From contig NZ_CP165727.1 in assembly GCF_041200175.1 (NCBI RefSeq), positions 3,943,501 through 4,007,500 of the forward strand: a stretch of 64,000 nucleotides of DNA, written 5' to 3'. The notes below the pieces were generated by a model. That model saw only the letters and a list, made by a program, of their open reading frames with translations. It ran no database searches and was not told the origin of the DNA. This stretch comes from Streptomyces sp. R33 (GTDB lineage Bacteria; Actinomycetota; Actinomycetes; Streptomycetales; Streptomycetaceae). Positions 40,446-49,279 of the stretch are shown piece by piece (positions within the stretch are counted from its first letter, which is position 1; each line of letters opens with the position of its first letter). The translations under genes were made by a program, and so were the position numbers.

Positions 40446-40622
40446 CTAAGGGGCGGTTCCACCCGGGTCCACCGGCAAGGCCGAGGTGTCCACGGAGATC
40501 TTTCCGATGCCCGTCTCGACGACGACCGTCCCGCCGTACGGAATCACGTCCCGCCCGAGGTAGCCCTCCGGACCGGGGTTCCACAGGTCGGACTCCGAAC
40601 CACGGGTTTCGGCGGCGGCCAC
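40446..40622 (-). pseudogene. 58-codon remnant, Uma2/DUF820 C-terminus-like
   Basis: GTG 40622 to TAG at 40446-40448. The product (DLWNPGPEGYLGRDVIPYGGTVVVETGIGKISVDTSALPV) reads as clean coding sequence and resembles the C-terminal strands of Uma2-family (PD-(D/E)XK-like) proteins: GPEGY, a VPYGG-like strand and a final LDTSALP. The catalytic domain is missing. It starts 9 bp after the mqnP stop, so it is a truncated gene or a small ORF in the same transcript. The family link is by eye only. Confidence 0.4.
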
Positions 40623-40631
40623 GCCATCGGG

Positions 40632-41555
40632 TTACAGCGTGAGGCCCCGGGCCACCAGGTCCGCCAGGGCGCAGACGAAGAGGGCCATGCCGATGAAGCC
40701 GTTCACCGTGAAGAAGGCGCGGTTCAGGCGGGACAGGTCGTGCGGCTTCACGATCGTGTGCTCGTAGAGGAAGGCCCCGACGACGATCACCAGGCCGAAC
40801 CAGAAGAAGGGGCCGGCGTCCGTCGCCACGGCGTACCAGGCCAGCAGGGCCGTCGTCACCGCGTGCGCGCCCCGCGCGCCCCACAGGGCCGCCGGGACAC
40901 CGAACCGCGCCGGGACGGACTTGACGCCGTCCGCGCGGTCGGCGGCCACGTCCTGGCAGGCGAAGATCAGGTCGAAGCCGCCGATCCAGACGCCCACCGC
41001 CAGGCCCAGGATCACCGCGTCCCAGGACCACTCGCCGGTGATCGCCAGCCAGGCGCCCACGGGCCCCATCGCCTGGGCCAGACCCAGGATGGCGTGCGGG
41101 AAGTTCGTGAACCGCTTGCCGTACGGGTACACCACCATCGGGATCACCGCGACCGGCGCCAGCGCCAGGCACAGCGGGTTCAGCAGCGCCGCCGAGCCGA
41201 GGAAGACGGCCAGCGCGATCCCGGCGCCGGTCCAGGCCGACCGGACGGACACGGCGCCCGTGACGAGCTCGCGCCCGGCGGTGCGCGGGTTCCGCGCGTC
41301 GATCTCCCGGTCGATGATCCGGTTCGCGGCCATCGCGAAGGTCCGCAGCCCCACCATGCAGACGGTGACGAGCAGCAGCTCGGCCCAGTGCATGGTCCGG
41401 TCGAGCCGGAACATGGCCGTCAGCGCCGCGATGTACGCGAAGGGAAGCGCGAAGACCGAGTGCTCGATCATGACGAGCCGCAGGAACGCCTTCACCTTGC
41501 CGGTCGGCTGCGGCGCCGGGCCCGGCCCGATCACCCCGTCGGCGGTCGTCATCAT
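40632..41555 (-). CDS. mqnP: UbiA-type prenyltransferase of menaquinone synthesis
   Basis: 307 residues with about eight membrane helices. The two Asp-rich motifs are NRIIDREID (NxxxDxxxD) and DVAADRADG (DxxxD), which bind prenyl diphosphate and magnesium. MqnP attaches the polyprenyl tail to 1,4-dihydroxy-6-naphthoate in the futalosine route. Its ATG overlaps the stop of the unknown gene upstream (ATGA), which is in turn coupled to the UbiD-like gene. Confidence 0.88.
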   Translation of the reverse strand: MMTTADGVIGPGPAPQPTGKVKAFLRLVMIEHSVFALPFAYIAALTAMFRLDRTMHWAELLLVTVCMVGLRTFAMAANRIIDREIDARNPRTAGRELVTGAVSVRSAWTGAGIALAVFLGSAALLNPLCLALAPVAVIPMVVYPYGKRFTNFPHAILGLAQAMGPVGAWLAITGEWSWDAVILGLAVGVWIGGFDLIFACQDVAADRADGVKSVPARFGVPAALWGARGAHAVTTALLAWYAVATDAGPFFWFGLVIVVGAFLYEHTIVKPHDLSRLNRAFFTVNGFIGMALFVCALADLVARGLTL

Positions 41556-42028
41556 GCGAGGGCTCTCCGGAACTCTTCGATGTCGGCCAGCAGTTGCGCC
41601 GCCGGGAGCGCGCCGAGCTGCACGGTGTGGGGGCCGGCGGCGCCGTCCTCCTCGCCCTCGGGCGGGGAGACCCGGGCGGTGACCTCCCAGTCGCCGCCCG
41701 AGGGGCGGGCTTCGAGGCTCAGGAAGTCGCCGGCCTCGACCGCGAACGGCTCGCCCGACGCCAAGGCGCCCTGGAGCTGCTCCGCGAAGCCGTCCGCCTC
41801 GGTGTCCCGCGCTCCGGGGAGCTCGAACTCTCCGTGCCCGGCACCGTCCTCGTACATCAACGCCCAGACGTCACCGGGTCCGGCGAACTCCTCGGGGGTG
41901 ACGCCCGCCTGCTCGGCGGCCAGCCGGACGCCCGGGTCCGCGGGGTCGATCTTCGGGCGCAGCAGTGCCACGTAGACGTCGCCGGCGCCGAGGAAGAGCT
42001 CGGGACCTCCCACAACGATGGGGCTCAC
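41552..42028 (-). CDS. unknown protein coupled between UbiD-like and mqnP genes
   Basis: 158 residues, acidic, no membrane segment or signal peptide. It opens SPIVVGGPELFLGAGDVYVALLRPKIDPADPGVRLAAEQAGVTPEEFAGPGDVWALMYEDG and ends QLLADIEEFRRALA. I recognise no family. Four-base overlaps with both neighbours (GTGA and ATGA) mean that it is translated in step with the UbiD-like decarboxylase and the prenyltransferase. That suggests, but does not prove, an accessory role in late menaquinone synthesis. Confidence 0.8.
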   Translation of the reverse strand: MSPIVVGGPELFLGAGDVYVALLRPKIDPADPGVRLAAEQAGVTPEEFAGPGDVWALMYEDGAGHGEFELPGARDTEADGFAEQLQGALASGEPFAVEAGDFLSLEARPSGGDWEVTARVSPPEGEEDGAAGPHTVQLGALPAAQLLADIEEFRRALA

Positions 42029-43482
42029 AGGCCGTACTCCTTCCAGCGGCGGTCCACCAGGGCCGCCGTCGCCGGGTCCGACTCCACCATGTCGGGCCAG
42101 CCACCGTCGCGGGTGTAGCCCTCCTCGGGAAGCTTCTTCGTCGCGTCGATGCCCGCCTTGCCGCCCCAGAACTGCTGGTACGAGGCGTGGTCGAGGTGGT
42201 CGACCGGGCCCTCCACCACCGTGAGGTCGCGGGAGTAGTCCGTGTTGCCGAGCGCCCGCCAGGAGACCTCGTGCAGGTCGTGGACGTCGCAGTCGGCGTC
42301 CACGACGATGATCAGCTTGGTCAGCGACATCATGTGCGCGCCCCAGATGGCGTGCATGACCTTCTGGGCGTGCTTGGGGTACTTCTTGTCGATCGAGACG
42401 ATCGCGCAGTTGTGGAAGCCGCCCGACTCGGGCAGGTGGTAGTCCACGATGTCCGGCACGATGATCTTCAGGAGCGGGAGGAAGAAGCGCTCCGTGGCGC
42501 GGCCCAGCGGACCGTCCTCCGTCGGCGGCCGCCCGACGACGATCGACTGCAGCAGCGGACGCTTCCGCATCGTCACGCAGTCGATCTTCAGCGCGGGGAA
42601 CGGCTCCTGCGGGGTGTAGAAGCCGGTGTGGTCGCCGAAGGGACCCTCCGGCAGCATCTCGCCCGGCTCCAGCCAGCCCTCGATGACGACTTCGGCGTTG
42701 GCCGGGACCTGGAGCGGGACGGTCTTGCAGTCGACCATCTCGATCCGCTTGCCCGCGACGAACCCGGCGAACAGGTACTCGTCGATGTCGCCGGGCAGCG
42801 GCGCGGTCGACGCGTACGTCACGGCCGGCGGGCAGCCGAAGGCGATCGCGACCGGGAGGCGCTCGCCGCGCTTGGCGGCGACGGCGTAGTGGTTGCGGCT
42901 GTCCTTGTGGATCTGCCAGTGCATGCCGATGGTGCGCTTGTCGTGGCGCTGGAGGCGGTAGAGGCCGAGGTTGCGCACGCCCGTCTCGGGGTGCTTGGTG
43001 TGGGTGAGGCCGAGGTTGAAGAAGGACCCGCCGTCCTTGGGCCAGGTGAAGAGGGCCGGGAGCTGGTCCAGGTCGACGTCGTCGCCGGTGAGGACGACCT
43101 CCTGGACGGGCGCGGAGTCGCCCTTCACCTTCTTCGGCGGCACGTGCACCATCGAGCCGAGCTTGCCGAACGCCTCACGGACCCCGATGAAGCCCTGCGG
43201 GAGCTCCGGCTTGAGCAGGCCGCCGATCTTCTCGCTGATCTCGCCGTACGACTTGAGGCCGAGGGCCTTCAGGAGGCGGCGGTCGGTCCCGAAGACGTTC
43301 ATGGCCAGCGGCATCGCCGAGCCCTTGACGTTCTCGAAGAGGAGGGCGGGACCCCCCGCCTTGTTCACTCTGTCGACGATCTCCCCGACCTCGAGGTACG
43401 GGTCGACTTCGGCCTTGATGCGCTTGAGGTCGCCCTCCCGCTCCAGAGCCCGGAGCAGCGAGCGGAGATCGTCGTAAGCCAT
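42025..43482 (-). CDS. UbiD-family decarboxylase of menaquinone synthesis
   Basis: 485 residues, normal UbiD length. Family landmarks: AYDDLRSLLRALEREGDLKRI at the start, FGTDRRLLKALGL, GMHWQIHKDSRNHYAVAAKRGERLPVAIAFGCPP, EVVIEGWLEPGEMLPEGPFGDHTGFY (with the catalytic Glu) and IVVDADCDVHDLHEVSWRAL. It uses prenylated FMN made by the UbiX-like protein. In futalosine organisms such a protein (MqnL-type) decarboxylates 1,4-dihydroxy-6-naphthoate or its prenylated form. It is the first gene of the coupled block leading to mqnP. Confidence 0.9.
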   Translation of the reverse strand: MAYDDLRSLLRALEREGDLKRIKAEVDPYLEVGEIVDRVNKAGGPALLFENVKGSAMPLAMNVFGTDRRLLKALGLKSYGEISEKIGGLLKPELPQGFIGVREAFGKLGSMVHVPPKKVKGDSAPVQEVVLTGDDVDLDQLPALFTWPKDGGSFFNLGLTHTKHPETGVRNLGLYRLQRHDKRTIGMHWQIHKDSRNHYAVAAKRGERLPVAIAFGCPPAVTYASTAPLPGDIDEYLFAGFVAGKRIEMVDCKTVPLQVPANAEVVIEGWLEPGEMLPEGPFGDHTGFYTPQEPFPALKIDCVTMRKRPLLQSIVVGRPPTEDGPLGRATERFFLPLLKIIVPDIVDYHLPESGGFHNCAIVSIDKKYPKHAQKVMHAIWGAHMMSLTKLIIVVDADCDVHDLHEVSWRALGNTDYSRDLTVVEGPVDHLDHASYQQFWGGKAGIDATKKLPEEGYTRDGGWPDMVESDPATAALVDRRWKEYGL

Positions 43483-43572
43483 AGGGGCCAGTATCCGTCA
43501 CCGACTAACCTGGGAGTGTCACCGGGGCCCGAGGCGGGTCCCCCGTCACTGCTGGGGAGTCGGTCCCACACC

Positions 43573-43878
43573 GTGCTGCGCTATCTGCCGTTCCTGCTGA
43601 TCATCGCGCTGACCATCTACGCCTTCATCGACTGCCTGAACACCCCCGAGGAAGAGGTCAAGCACCTCCCCAAGGTGGTCTGGGTGATCATCATCCTGCT
43701 CTTCTCGATCGTGGGGCCGGTGGTGTGGCTGCTCGCCGGGAGGCAGCGGTCCGCGGTCGGCGGCGGCCGGGCGCGCCGGACCCAGTGGGTCGCGCCCGAC
43801 GACAACCCGGAGTTCCTGAAGTCGCTCGGCGAGGAGCGCGACAAGAACAACAGGAACCGGGACACGGACAAGGACTGA
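43573..43878 (+). CDS. PLDc_N-domain (phospholipase D nuclease N-terminal-like) membrane protein
   Basis: 101 residues from GTG 43573. Two membrane helices (LRYLPFLLIIALTIYAFIDCL and VVWVIIILLFSIVGPVVWLLAG) flank TPEEEVKHLPK, ending in GRQR; this is the PLDc_N pattern, similar to the export anchor of phospholipase D and the SigY antisigma YxlE. A charged tail (ARRTQWVAPDDNPEFLKSLGEERDKNNRNRDTDKD) follows. There is no catalytic domain. It is divergent from the UbiD-like gene. The ribosome site is weak. Confidence 0.82.
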   Translation: MLRYLPFLLIIALTIYAFIDCLNTPEEEVKHLPKVVWVIIILLFSIVGPVVWLLAGRQRSAVGGGRARRTQWVAPDDNPEFLKSLGEERDKNNRNRDTDKD

Positions 43879-43906
43879 GCGCCACGGCGCCTGCGCCGTG
43901 TGGCGC
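43879..43906 (+). terminator. bulged GC hairpin after the PLDc_N gene
   Basis: GCGCCACGGCGC can pair with GCGCCGTGTGGCGC (43893-43906) with a 2-nt bulge, starting within the last codon. Confidence 0.6.
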
Positions 43907-43950
43907 AGCGCACAATTGAACACGTTCAAGGCTGCTGCAACAATGGGCGG

Positions 43951-44475
43951 ATGCCGGAGAACTGCGGAGGGCCGCGGGTCGTCGACACGATCCTGCGCAA
44001 TCTGCTCGCGTACGGGATCGCCGTCGCCGCCCTGCTCACCATGGCCGGCGGCAATCCGCACACCCACCACACCGCCCCGGCCGTCTACGACGCGCGCGCC
44101 GACGAGATCGTCGGCACCTGGCGCTGCGTCGGGGGCACCGAGGTCGTCTTCCGGGCCGACGGGAGCGCCGCCGTCACCCTCCTCGACGGGCAGGAGCGGG
44201 ACTACGACCACGGCTGGCGGCTCTCCGGCTCCGGCACCTGGAAGCTGATCGGCCGGGAGCCGGCCGGCTGGAACTACGGCCAGCACGTCCGCCTCCACCT
44301 GCCCGCCCCGGCCTCCGCCGGGGCCAGGGGCGACGCACCGGACCGGCAGCCCGCGCCCGCACGGTACAAGTGGACCTTCGAGCTGCGCCGCGACCACCGG
44401 CAGACCCTCGAGCTGTACTTCTTCCTCGGCGAACCGGGCGCGCGCAGCGCCTACGTCCTGGAAAAGGACGCGTAG
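43951..44475 (+). CDS. membrane-anchored or secreted hypothetical protein
   Basis: 174 residues from ATG 43951. One hydrophobic segment near the start (LRNLLAYGIAVAALLTMAGG) may be a signal or anchor. The rest is beta-rich and lipocalin-like: DEIVGTWRCVGGTEVVFRADGSAAVTLLDGQ, GWRLSGSGTWKLIG, KWTFELRRDHRQTLELYFFLGE. I recognise no family. The last 25 bp overlap the convergent SRPBCC gene. Confidence 0.72.
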   Translation: MPENCGGPRVVDTILRNLLAYGIAVAALLTMAGGNPHTHHTAPAVYDARADEIVGTWRCVGGTEVVFRADGSAAVTLLDGQERDYDHGWRLSGSGTWKLIGREPAGWNYGQHVRLHLPAPASAGARGDAPDRQPAPARYKWTFELRRDHRQTLELYFFLGEPGARSAYVLEKDA

Positions 44476-44954
44476 GACGCGCGCAGCTCCGCCCAGCGGG
44501 CGTCGGTCCACCGGGACCAGTCCGCCGGATGGCCCTGCAGCGCGGATTCGAGCAGCTCGAAGTGGTGGTGCCAGCCGGCCAGGCAGTCGAGGCGGTCCTC
44601 GTCCGAGCCGGCCCGCTCGTTCAGGAAGCGGATCACGGTCGAGTCCGTCCCCACGGCTTCCAGGTGGAAGCGGATCCGGCCGTGCTCGCTCACCGTGTAC
44701 TCCGCGACCCGCTCGACGTCCCAGGCCGTGACGTGGCCGGAAACCGTCGCTCCGCCGTTCAGCCAGTGCAGGGTGACGGCCCCGCCGAGCCGGCGCTCCA
44801 GGACGTCCGCCGCGGCCAGCCAGCCGCGCAGCCCTTCCGGCGTGGTCAGGGCGGGCCACACGGTCTCGTACGCGCTCGGCACGTGGACCTCGAAGCGCAG
44901 CAGCCAGCGGTTCCCGCCGCGGCTCTCACTGGTGGCATGACTTACGGGTGCCAT
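44451..44954 (-). CDS. SRPBCC-family protein
   Basis: 167 residues. The fold is suggested by FEVHVPSAYETVWPALTTPEGLRGWLAAADVLERRLGGAVTLHWLNGGATVSGHVTAWDVERVAEYTVSEHGRIRFHLEAVGTDSTVIRFLNE and the C-terminal helix LAGWHHHFELLESAL, as in AHSA1/polyketide-cyclase-like proteins. It lies 25 bp after ccsB on the same strand and may be the last gene of the cytochrome c biogenesis run. Ligand unknown. Confidence 0.82.
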   Translation of the reverse strand: MAPVSHATSESRGGNRWLLRFEVHVPSAYETVWPALTTPEGLRGWLAAADVLERRLGGAVTLHWLNGGATVSGHVTAWDVERVAEYTVSEHGRIRFHLEAVGTDSTVIRFLNERAGSDEDRLDCLAGWHHHFELLESALQGHPADWSRWTDARWAELRASYASFSRT

Positions 44955-44979
44955 GCCACCAGCGTCCCACTCCCGCGCG

Positions 44980-46074
44980 TCAGACGCCTGCGTACGAGTG
45001 CTTGCCGCTGAGCAGGATGTTCACGCCGTAGTAGTTCCAGATCCAGCAGGCGAAGGCGAAGAGCGCGAGGTACGCGGCCTTGCGGCCCTTCCAGCCGGCG
45101 GTGGCGCGGGCGTGCAGGTAGCAGGCGTACGCCACCCAGGTCACGAAGGACCAGACCTCCTTGGGGTCCCAGCCCCAGTAGCGGCCCCAGGCGTCGCCGG
45201 CCCAGATCGCGCCCGCGACGATGGTGAAGGTCCACAGCGGGAACACGGCCGCGTTGATGCGGTACGAGAACTTGTCGAGCGAGGCCGCCGAGGGCAGCCG
45301 CTCCAGCACCGAGGAGCGGAAGCGGCCCGGCGTGCGGCCCTGCTCGAGGTGGCTCTCGTAGGAGTCGCGGAACAGGTAGAGCACCGCGCCGGCGGCGCCG
45401 ATGTAGAAGACCGCGCCGCAGAAGATCGCGGTGGAGACGTGGATCCACAGCCAGTACGAGTGCAGGGCCGGGACCAGCTGGTCGCTGTCGGTGTAGAGCC
45501 AGGTGGTGGCGATGCCCAGGTCCAGCAGGACGGTGGTGACCAGGATCAGGCCGAGCCAGCGGACGTTCTTCTTCAGCGCCAGGAGCAGCAGGTAGGCGCC
45601 GACGGCGACGGTGGAGAAGGTCACCGAGAACTCGTACATGTTGCCCCAGGGGGCCCGCTGCACGGACATCGCGCGGGCGACCACGCCGGCCGCCTCGATG
45701 AGGAAGCCGAGTGCGGTCAGCGAGACCGCGATGCGGCCGTACAGGTCGCCGTTCTCGGTGCCGCCGGCCGCGCCGGGGCCGTCCGGGACGTCGCGGGTGC
45801 CGGCGGCGGAGCGGGTGACGACCTTCGGCTTGTCGAGGACGGCCGTTCCCCCCTTGCCGCGCACCTGGACCGCGGGGGCGTCGGCGGCCCCGGCCCCGGC
45901 GGCCTTGGTGCCGGTCAGCGCCGCGGCCGTACGGCCCACCTTGCTGCGGCTGCCGAAGGTCCACTCGGCGATGTGTGCGAGGAAGGCGAGCGTGTAGACC
46001 GCCATCGACGAATAGACCAGGTAGTTGCTGATCTGGGCCAAGTTCTCGTTGACTTCGGCTGCGAGCGGCGTCAT
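44980..46074 (-). CDS. ccsB: System II cytochrome c biogenesis protein CcsB/ResC type
   Basis: 364 residues, about eight membrane helices. The heme-handling Trp-rich segment AGDAWGRYWGWDPKEVWSFVTW (WGxxWxWDPKE) and conserved histidines (HSYWLWIHV) are present. With ResB it forms the heme exporter/synthase that attaches heme to apocytochrome c outside the membrane. A ~70-residue Ala/Gly-rich cytoplasmic insert (about 48-115) is a normal actinomycete feature. Start overlaps the resB stop by 4 bp. Confidence 0.93.
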   Translation of the reverse strand: MTPLAAEVNENLAQISNYLVYSSMAVYTLAFLAHIAEWTFGSRSKVGRTAAALTGTKAAGAGAADAPAVQVRGKGGTAVLDKPKVVTRSAAGTRDVPDGPGAAGGTENGDLYGRIAVSLTALGFLIEAAGVVARAMSVQRAPWGNMYEFSVTFSTVAVGAYLLLLALKKNVRWLGLILVTTVLLDLGIATTWLYTDSDQLVPALHSYWLWIHVSTAIFCGAVFYIGAAGAVLYLFRDSYESHLEQGRTPGRFRSSVLERLPSAASLDKFSYRINAAVFPLWTFTIVAGAIWAGDAWGRYWGWDPKEVWSFVTWVAYACYLHARATAGWKGRKAAYLALFAFACWIWNYYGVNILLSGKHSYAGV

Positions 46075-47795
46075 CCGCGCTCCCCTTCGACAGTTTCCTT
46101 GACAGGTTGGTCGGGCGCCGTGGGCGCCTGCTGGTGGAGGGCGGCGGCGAGCTGCCCCAGCTCCTCGGGGAGCTTGGCCGACTCGCTGCGGCCGAGGCCC
46201 GCCATCTCGACGACGGTCACGCCGTCCTCGCCGGCCACCGCGCGCACCCAGACCCGGCGGCGCTGGATGAACAGCGACGCGGCCAGGCCGCCGATGGCGG
46301 CGATCGCGCCCCCGAGGGCCAGGCCGCTGCCCGGCTGCCGGGTGATCGAGAAGGTGGCCCAGCGCTCGACGCCCTCGAACTTCACGGTGCCCGCGCCGTT
46401 CGGCAGCTCCATCGTCTCGCCGGGCAGCAGCCGCTTCTTGAACAGCTGCCCGTCGGCGTCCTTGAACTCCTGCATCTTGGAGGTGTTCAGCTGGTACACG
46501 TTCTGCGGCAGACCCGCGTCCACGCCCAGGCTGCCGTGGTAGGCGCTCAGCGCGAGGACGGGGAACTTCAGGTCCGGGAACTGGGAGAGCATCGTGCCCT
46601 TGCCCTCACCGGCGAAGGTCGGCACGAACATGGCGTTGAAGCCGAGCTGCTCCTTGTTGCCGTCCTTGTCGCGGTAGCCGTCCGGGACCTTCACGGCGCC
46701 GGAGGAGCTGAGGTTCGCGTCGAAGGGCAGCATCGGCACGGCGTCCTTGAAGACCACCTTGCCGGTCGGGTCGGTCACGGAGACGATCGGCGCGTAGCCG
46801 TGGCCGAGCAGGTAGACCTTGGACCCGTCGACCTCCATGGGCTTGTTGACCTGGATCTCGCGCTTCTGCGGTGCGCCGTCCGCGCCGTCGCTGAAGGTGA
46901 CGTACGCCTTGAAGTCGCGCGCGGTGCCCTTCTGCGGGCCGCTCTCCTCGTACGTGGCGTCGAACTTGTCGAGCGTGAAGGAGAAGGGCGCCAGGTCGTC
47001 GGCGCTGAAGAAGCTGCCGTACTTGAAGTCGTCGTACTGGGTCAGCGTGTTCGCGAAGCCCTTGCCGCGCAGCACGAGCTTGCCGCCCTCGGACTTGAAC
47101 AGCTGGCCCCAGGCGAACGCGACCAGCATCACGATCAGGGCGATGTGGAAGGCCAGGTTTCCGGCCTCGCGGAGGTAGCCCTTCTCGGCGGCCACGGCGG
47201 ACGCACCGGCCTCGGTACGGAAACGCCGGCCGCCGAGGACGGTCTTCGCGTGTGCGAGCACCTCGTCGGGGGACTTCTCCGTACGCCACGTCGCGTACGC
47301 GGGCAGCCGGTCCAGGCGCCGGGGGGCGCCGGGCGGGCGGCCGGTGAGCTGGCCGACGAACTGCCAGCTGCGCGGGACGATGCAGCCGATCAGCGAGATG
47401 AACAGCAGCAGGTAGATCGCGGAGAACCACACCGAGCTGTACACGTCGAAGAGCTGGAGCTTCTCGGCGAGCGGGACCCAGAAGGAGTGGTCCTTCTTCC
47501 ACTGGGCCACCTTCATCGCGTCGACCTGGTTCTGCGGGACGAGCGAGCCCGGAATGGAGCCCAGGGAGAGCAGGAAGAGGAGGATCAGCGCCACGCGCAT
47601 GGACGTGAGCTGCCGCCAGAACCAGCGGACCCAGCCGATCACGCCGATGCCGACGGGGCCGCCGGTGTCCTCCGCGGGGGCGGTGGACAGCTGCGCGCCG
47701 GCGGCGGCTTCGCTCGCGTCTGCGGTGTCTGCGGCGTCCGCGGCTTCCTCGGACGGGTTCGGCGCCTCGGTGGACGCCTTGTCTGTCGTACTCAT
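46071..47795 (-). CDS. resB: System II cytochrome c biogenesis protein ResB
   Basis: 574 residues. An Ala/Glu-rich N-terminus is followed by four membrane helices (VALILLFLLSLGSIPGSLVPQ, SAIYLLLFISLIGCIVPR, GNLAFHIALIVMLVAFAWGQL, and GGAIAAIGGLAASLFI near the C-terminus) and a large extracytoplasmic domain before the last helix. AFHIALIV carries the conserved heme-ligand histidine. It works with CcsB in heme delivery. It follows ccdA with a 13-bp gap. Confidence 0.93.
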   Translation of the reverse strand: MSTTDKASTEAPNPSEEAADAADTADASEAAAGAQLSTAPAEDTGGPVGIGVIGWVRWFWRQLTSMRVALILLFLLSLGSIPGSLVPQNQVDAMKVAQWKKDHSFWVPLAEKLQLFDVYSSVWFSAIYLLLFISLIGCIVPRSWQFVGQLTGRPPGAPRRLDRLPAYATWRTEKSPDEVLAHAKTVLGGRRFRTEAGASAVAAEKGYLREAGNLAFHIALIVMLVAFAWGQLFKSEGGKLVLRGKGFANTLTQYDDFKYGSFFSADDLAPFSFTLDKFDATYEESGPQKGTARDFKAYVTFSDGADGAPQKREIQVNKPMEVDGSKVYLLGHGYAPIVSVTDPTGKVVFKDAVPMLPFDANLSSSGAVKVPDGYRDKDGNKEQLGFNAMFVPTFAGEGKGTMLSQFPDLKFPVLALSAYHGSLGVDAGLPQNVYQLNTSKMQEFKDADGQLFKKRLLPGETMELPNGAGTVKFEGVERWATFSITRQPGSGLALGGAIAAIGGLAASLFIQRRRVWVRAVAGEDGVTVVEMAGLGRSESAKLPEELGQLAAALHQQAPTAPDQPVKETVEGERG

Positions 47796-47808
47796 GTGTG
47801 TGTAGTCC

Positions 47809-48588
47809 TCAGATCCCCACCGTGAAGCCTTGGGTCCAGCTCTGCATGTCGTTGACGATGCTGGCCCACAAACCTGTGACGAGCAGCAGACCGGTCAGGA
47901 CCAGCATGCCGCCGCCGATCCGCATCACCCATGCATAGTGCTGCTTCACCCAGCCGAAAGCGCCGAGCGCCTTGCGGAAGGCGATCGCGGCGAGGATGAA
48001 GGGCAGGCCCAGGCCCAGACAGTAGGCGACGGTCAGCAGCGCGCCCCGGCCGGCGCTCGCCTGGTCGATGGAGAGCGTGTTGACCGCGGCGAGGGTCGGG
48101 CCCATGCAGGGGGTCCAGCCGACACCGAACAGGACGCCGAGCACGGGCGCGCCGAGCAGGCCCGCGGTCGGCTTCTTGTGGAAGCGGAACTCGCGCATCG
48201 TCAGCCCCGGGATCAGGCCCATGAAGAAGAGGCCGAGGACGATCACCAGACCGCCGAGGACCCGGGAGATGATCTCCCTGTTCTCCTGGAGCGTGCCGCC
48301 GAAGTACCCGAAGAGCGCGCCGGTGGAGACGAACACGGCCGTGAAGCCGGCGATGAACAGGCTCGCCCCGGCCAGCATCCGGCCGCGCCGGGCCTCGGCG
48401 AGGTCGGCGCCGCTGATGCCGGTGACGTACGAGAGGTAGCCGGGGACCAGCGGCAGCACGCAGGGCGAGAAGAACGAGACGAGTCCGGCGAGGACCGAGA
48501 TGGGCAGCGCCAGCATCAGGGCCCCGTCGAGGACCGTCGTGTTCACGCCGGCCGGCTCGGCGGCCAGGGTGAGGAGCTCGGGGACCAC
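47809..48588 (-). CDS. ccdA: thiol-disulfide membrane transporter CcdA
   Basis: 259 residues, six membrane helices, starting with ALMLALPISVLAGLVSFFSPCVLPLVPGYLSYVTG. The two redox cysteines are in FFSPCVLPL and GVGWTPCMGPTLAA. CcdA carries electrons from cytoplasmic thioredoxin to ResA to keep apocytochrome c thiols reduced. It is 4 bp after the resA stop. Confidence 0.94.
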   Translation of the reverse strand: MVPELLTLAAEPAGVNTTVLDGALMLALPISVLAGLVSFFSPCVLPLVPGYLSYVTGISGADLAEARRGRMLAGASLFIAGFTAVFVSTGALFGYFGGTLQENREIISRVLGGLVIVLGLFFMGLIPGLTMREFRFHKKPTAGLLGAPVLGVLFGVGWTPCMGPTLAAVNTLSIDQASAGRGALLTVAYCLGLGLPFILAAIAFRKALGAFGWVKQHYAWVMRIGGGMLVLTGLLLVTGLWASIVNDMQSWTQGFTVGI

Positions 48589-48592
48589 GAGG

Positions 48593-49189
48593 TCACTGCT
48601 CCGCGAGAACGGGGTCGATCATGGAGCGCAGCTGCTGGTCGTTGATCGCGACGAGGGTGCGGGCGGCGATCTTGCCCTCCTTGTCGAGGACGATCGTGGA
48701 GGGGATGGCCTGCGGGTTCAAGGTGCCTGCAGGGAAGCGGAGCATCAGCTTCCCGTCCGGGTCGTAGAGGCTCGGGTAGGTGATCCCGAAGTTCTCCTCG
48801 AACGCGACGGCGTTCTGCTTGCTGTTGTCGCGGGTGTTGATGCCGACGAACGCGACGTCCTTGCCGCCGTCGGCGAGCTCCTTGGACACCTGCGCGAAGT
48901 ACTTGGCCTCGTTGCGGCACGGCGGGCACCAGGAGCCCCACACATTGAGGACGACGACCTTGCCCTTGAGGCTGGTGACGTCGAGGGGCTTGCCGTCGAC
49001 GGTCTCGCCGTCGAGCTTGGGCGCCTCGGTGCGCGAGCCCTTGGCGACGGTGGAGATGCCGCCGGCGCCGGTCACGTAGTTGCCGCCGGCGGAGCCGTTC
49101 GGCTTGCCGCCGCCGTCGTCGCACGCCGACAGGGTCACGGCGCTCGCGAGGGTCACCGCGGTGAGCAGGAGAGCACGGCCAATTCTCAT
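48593..49189 (-). CDS. resA: thioredoxin-like lipoprotein ResA/TlpA
   Basis: 198 residues. Lipobox at C23 (LASAVTLSAC). The thioredoxin fold has the active site GSWCPPCR, C88 and C91, after LKGKVVVLNVW; the cis-Pro loop is AIPSTIVLDKEGKI. It reduces the heme-binding cysteines of apocytochrome c, taking electrons from CcdA next to it. First gene of the tight resA-ccdA-resB-ccsB run. Confidence 0.94.
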   Translation of the reverse strand: MRIGRALLLTAVTLASAVTLSACDDGGGKPNGSAGGNYVTGAGGISTVAKGSRTEAPKLDGETVDGKPLDVTSLKGKVVVLNVWGSWCPPCRNEAKYFAQVSKELADGGKDVAFVGINTRDNSKQNAVAFEENFGITYPSLYDPDGKLMLRFPAGTLNPQAIPSTIVLDKEGKIAARTLVAINDQQLRSMIDPVLAEQ

Positions 49190-49279
49190 GTGAAAAGTTT
49201 CGCATGAGCGATTTGCGGATCTTTCCCGCCCCCCGACGGGATGCCGAGCCGCTGGTCAGCCGGTCGGCCGGCCGCCCGG

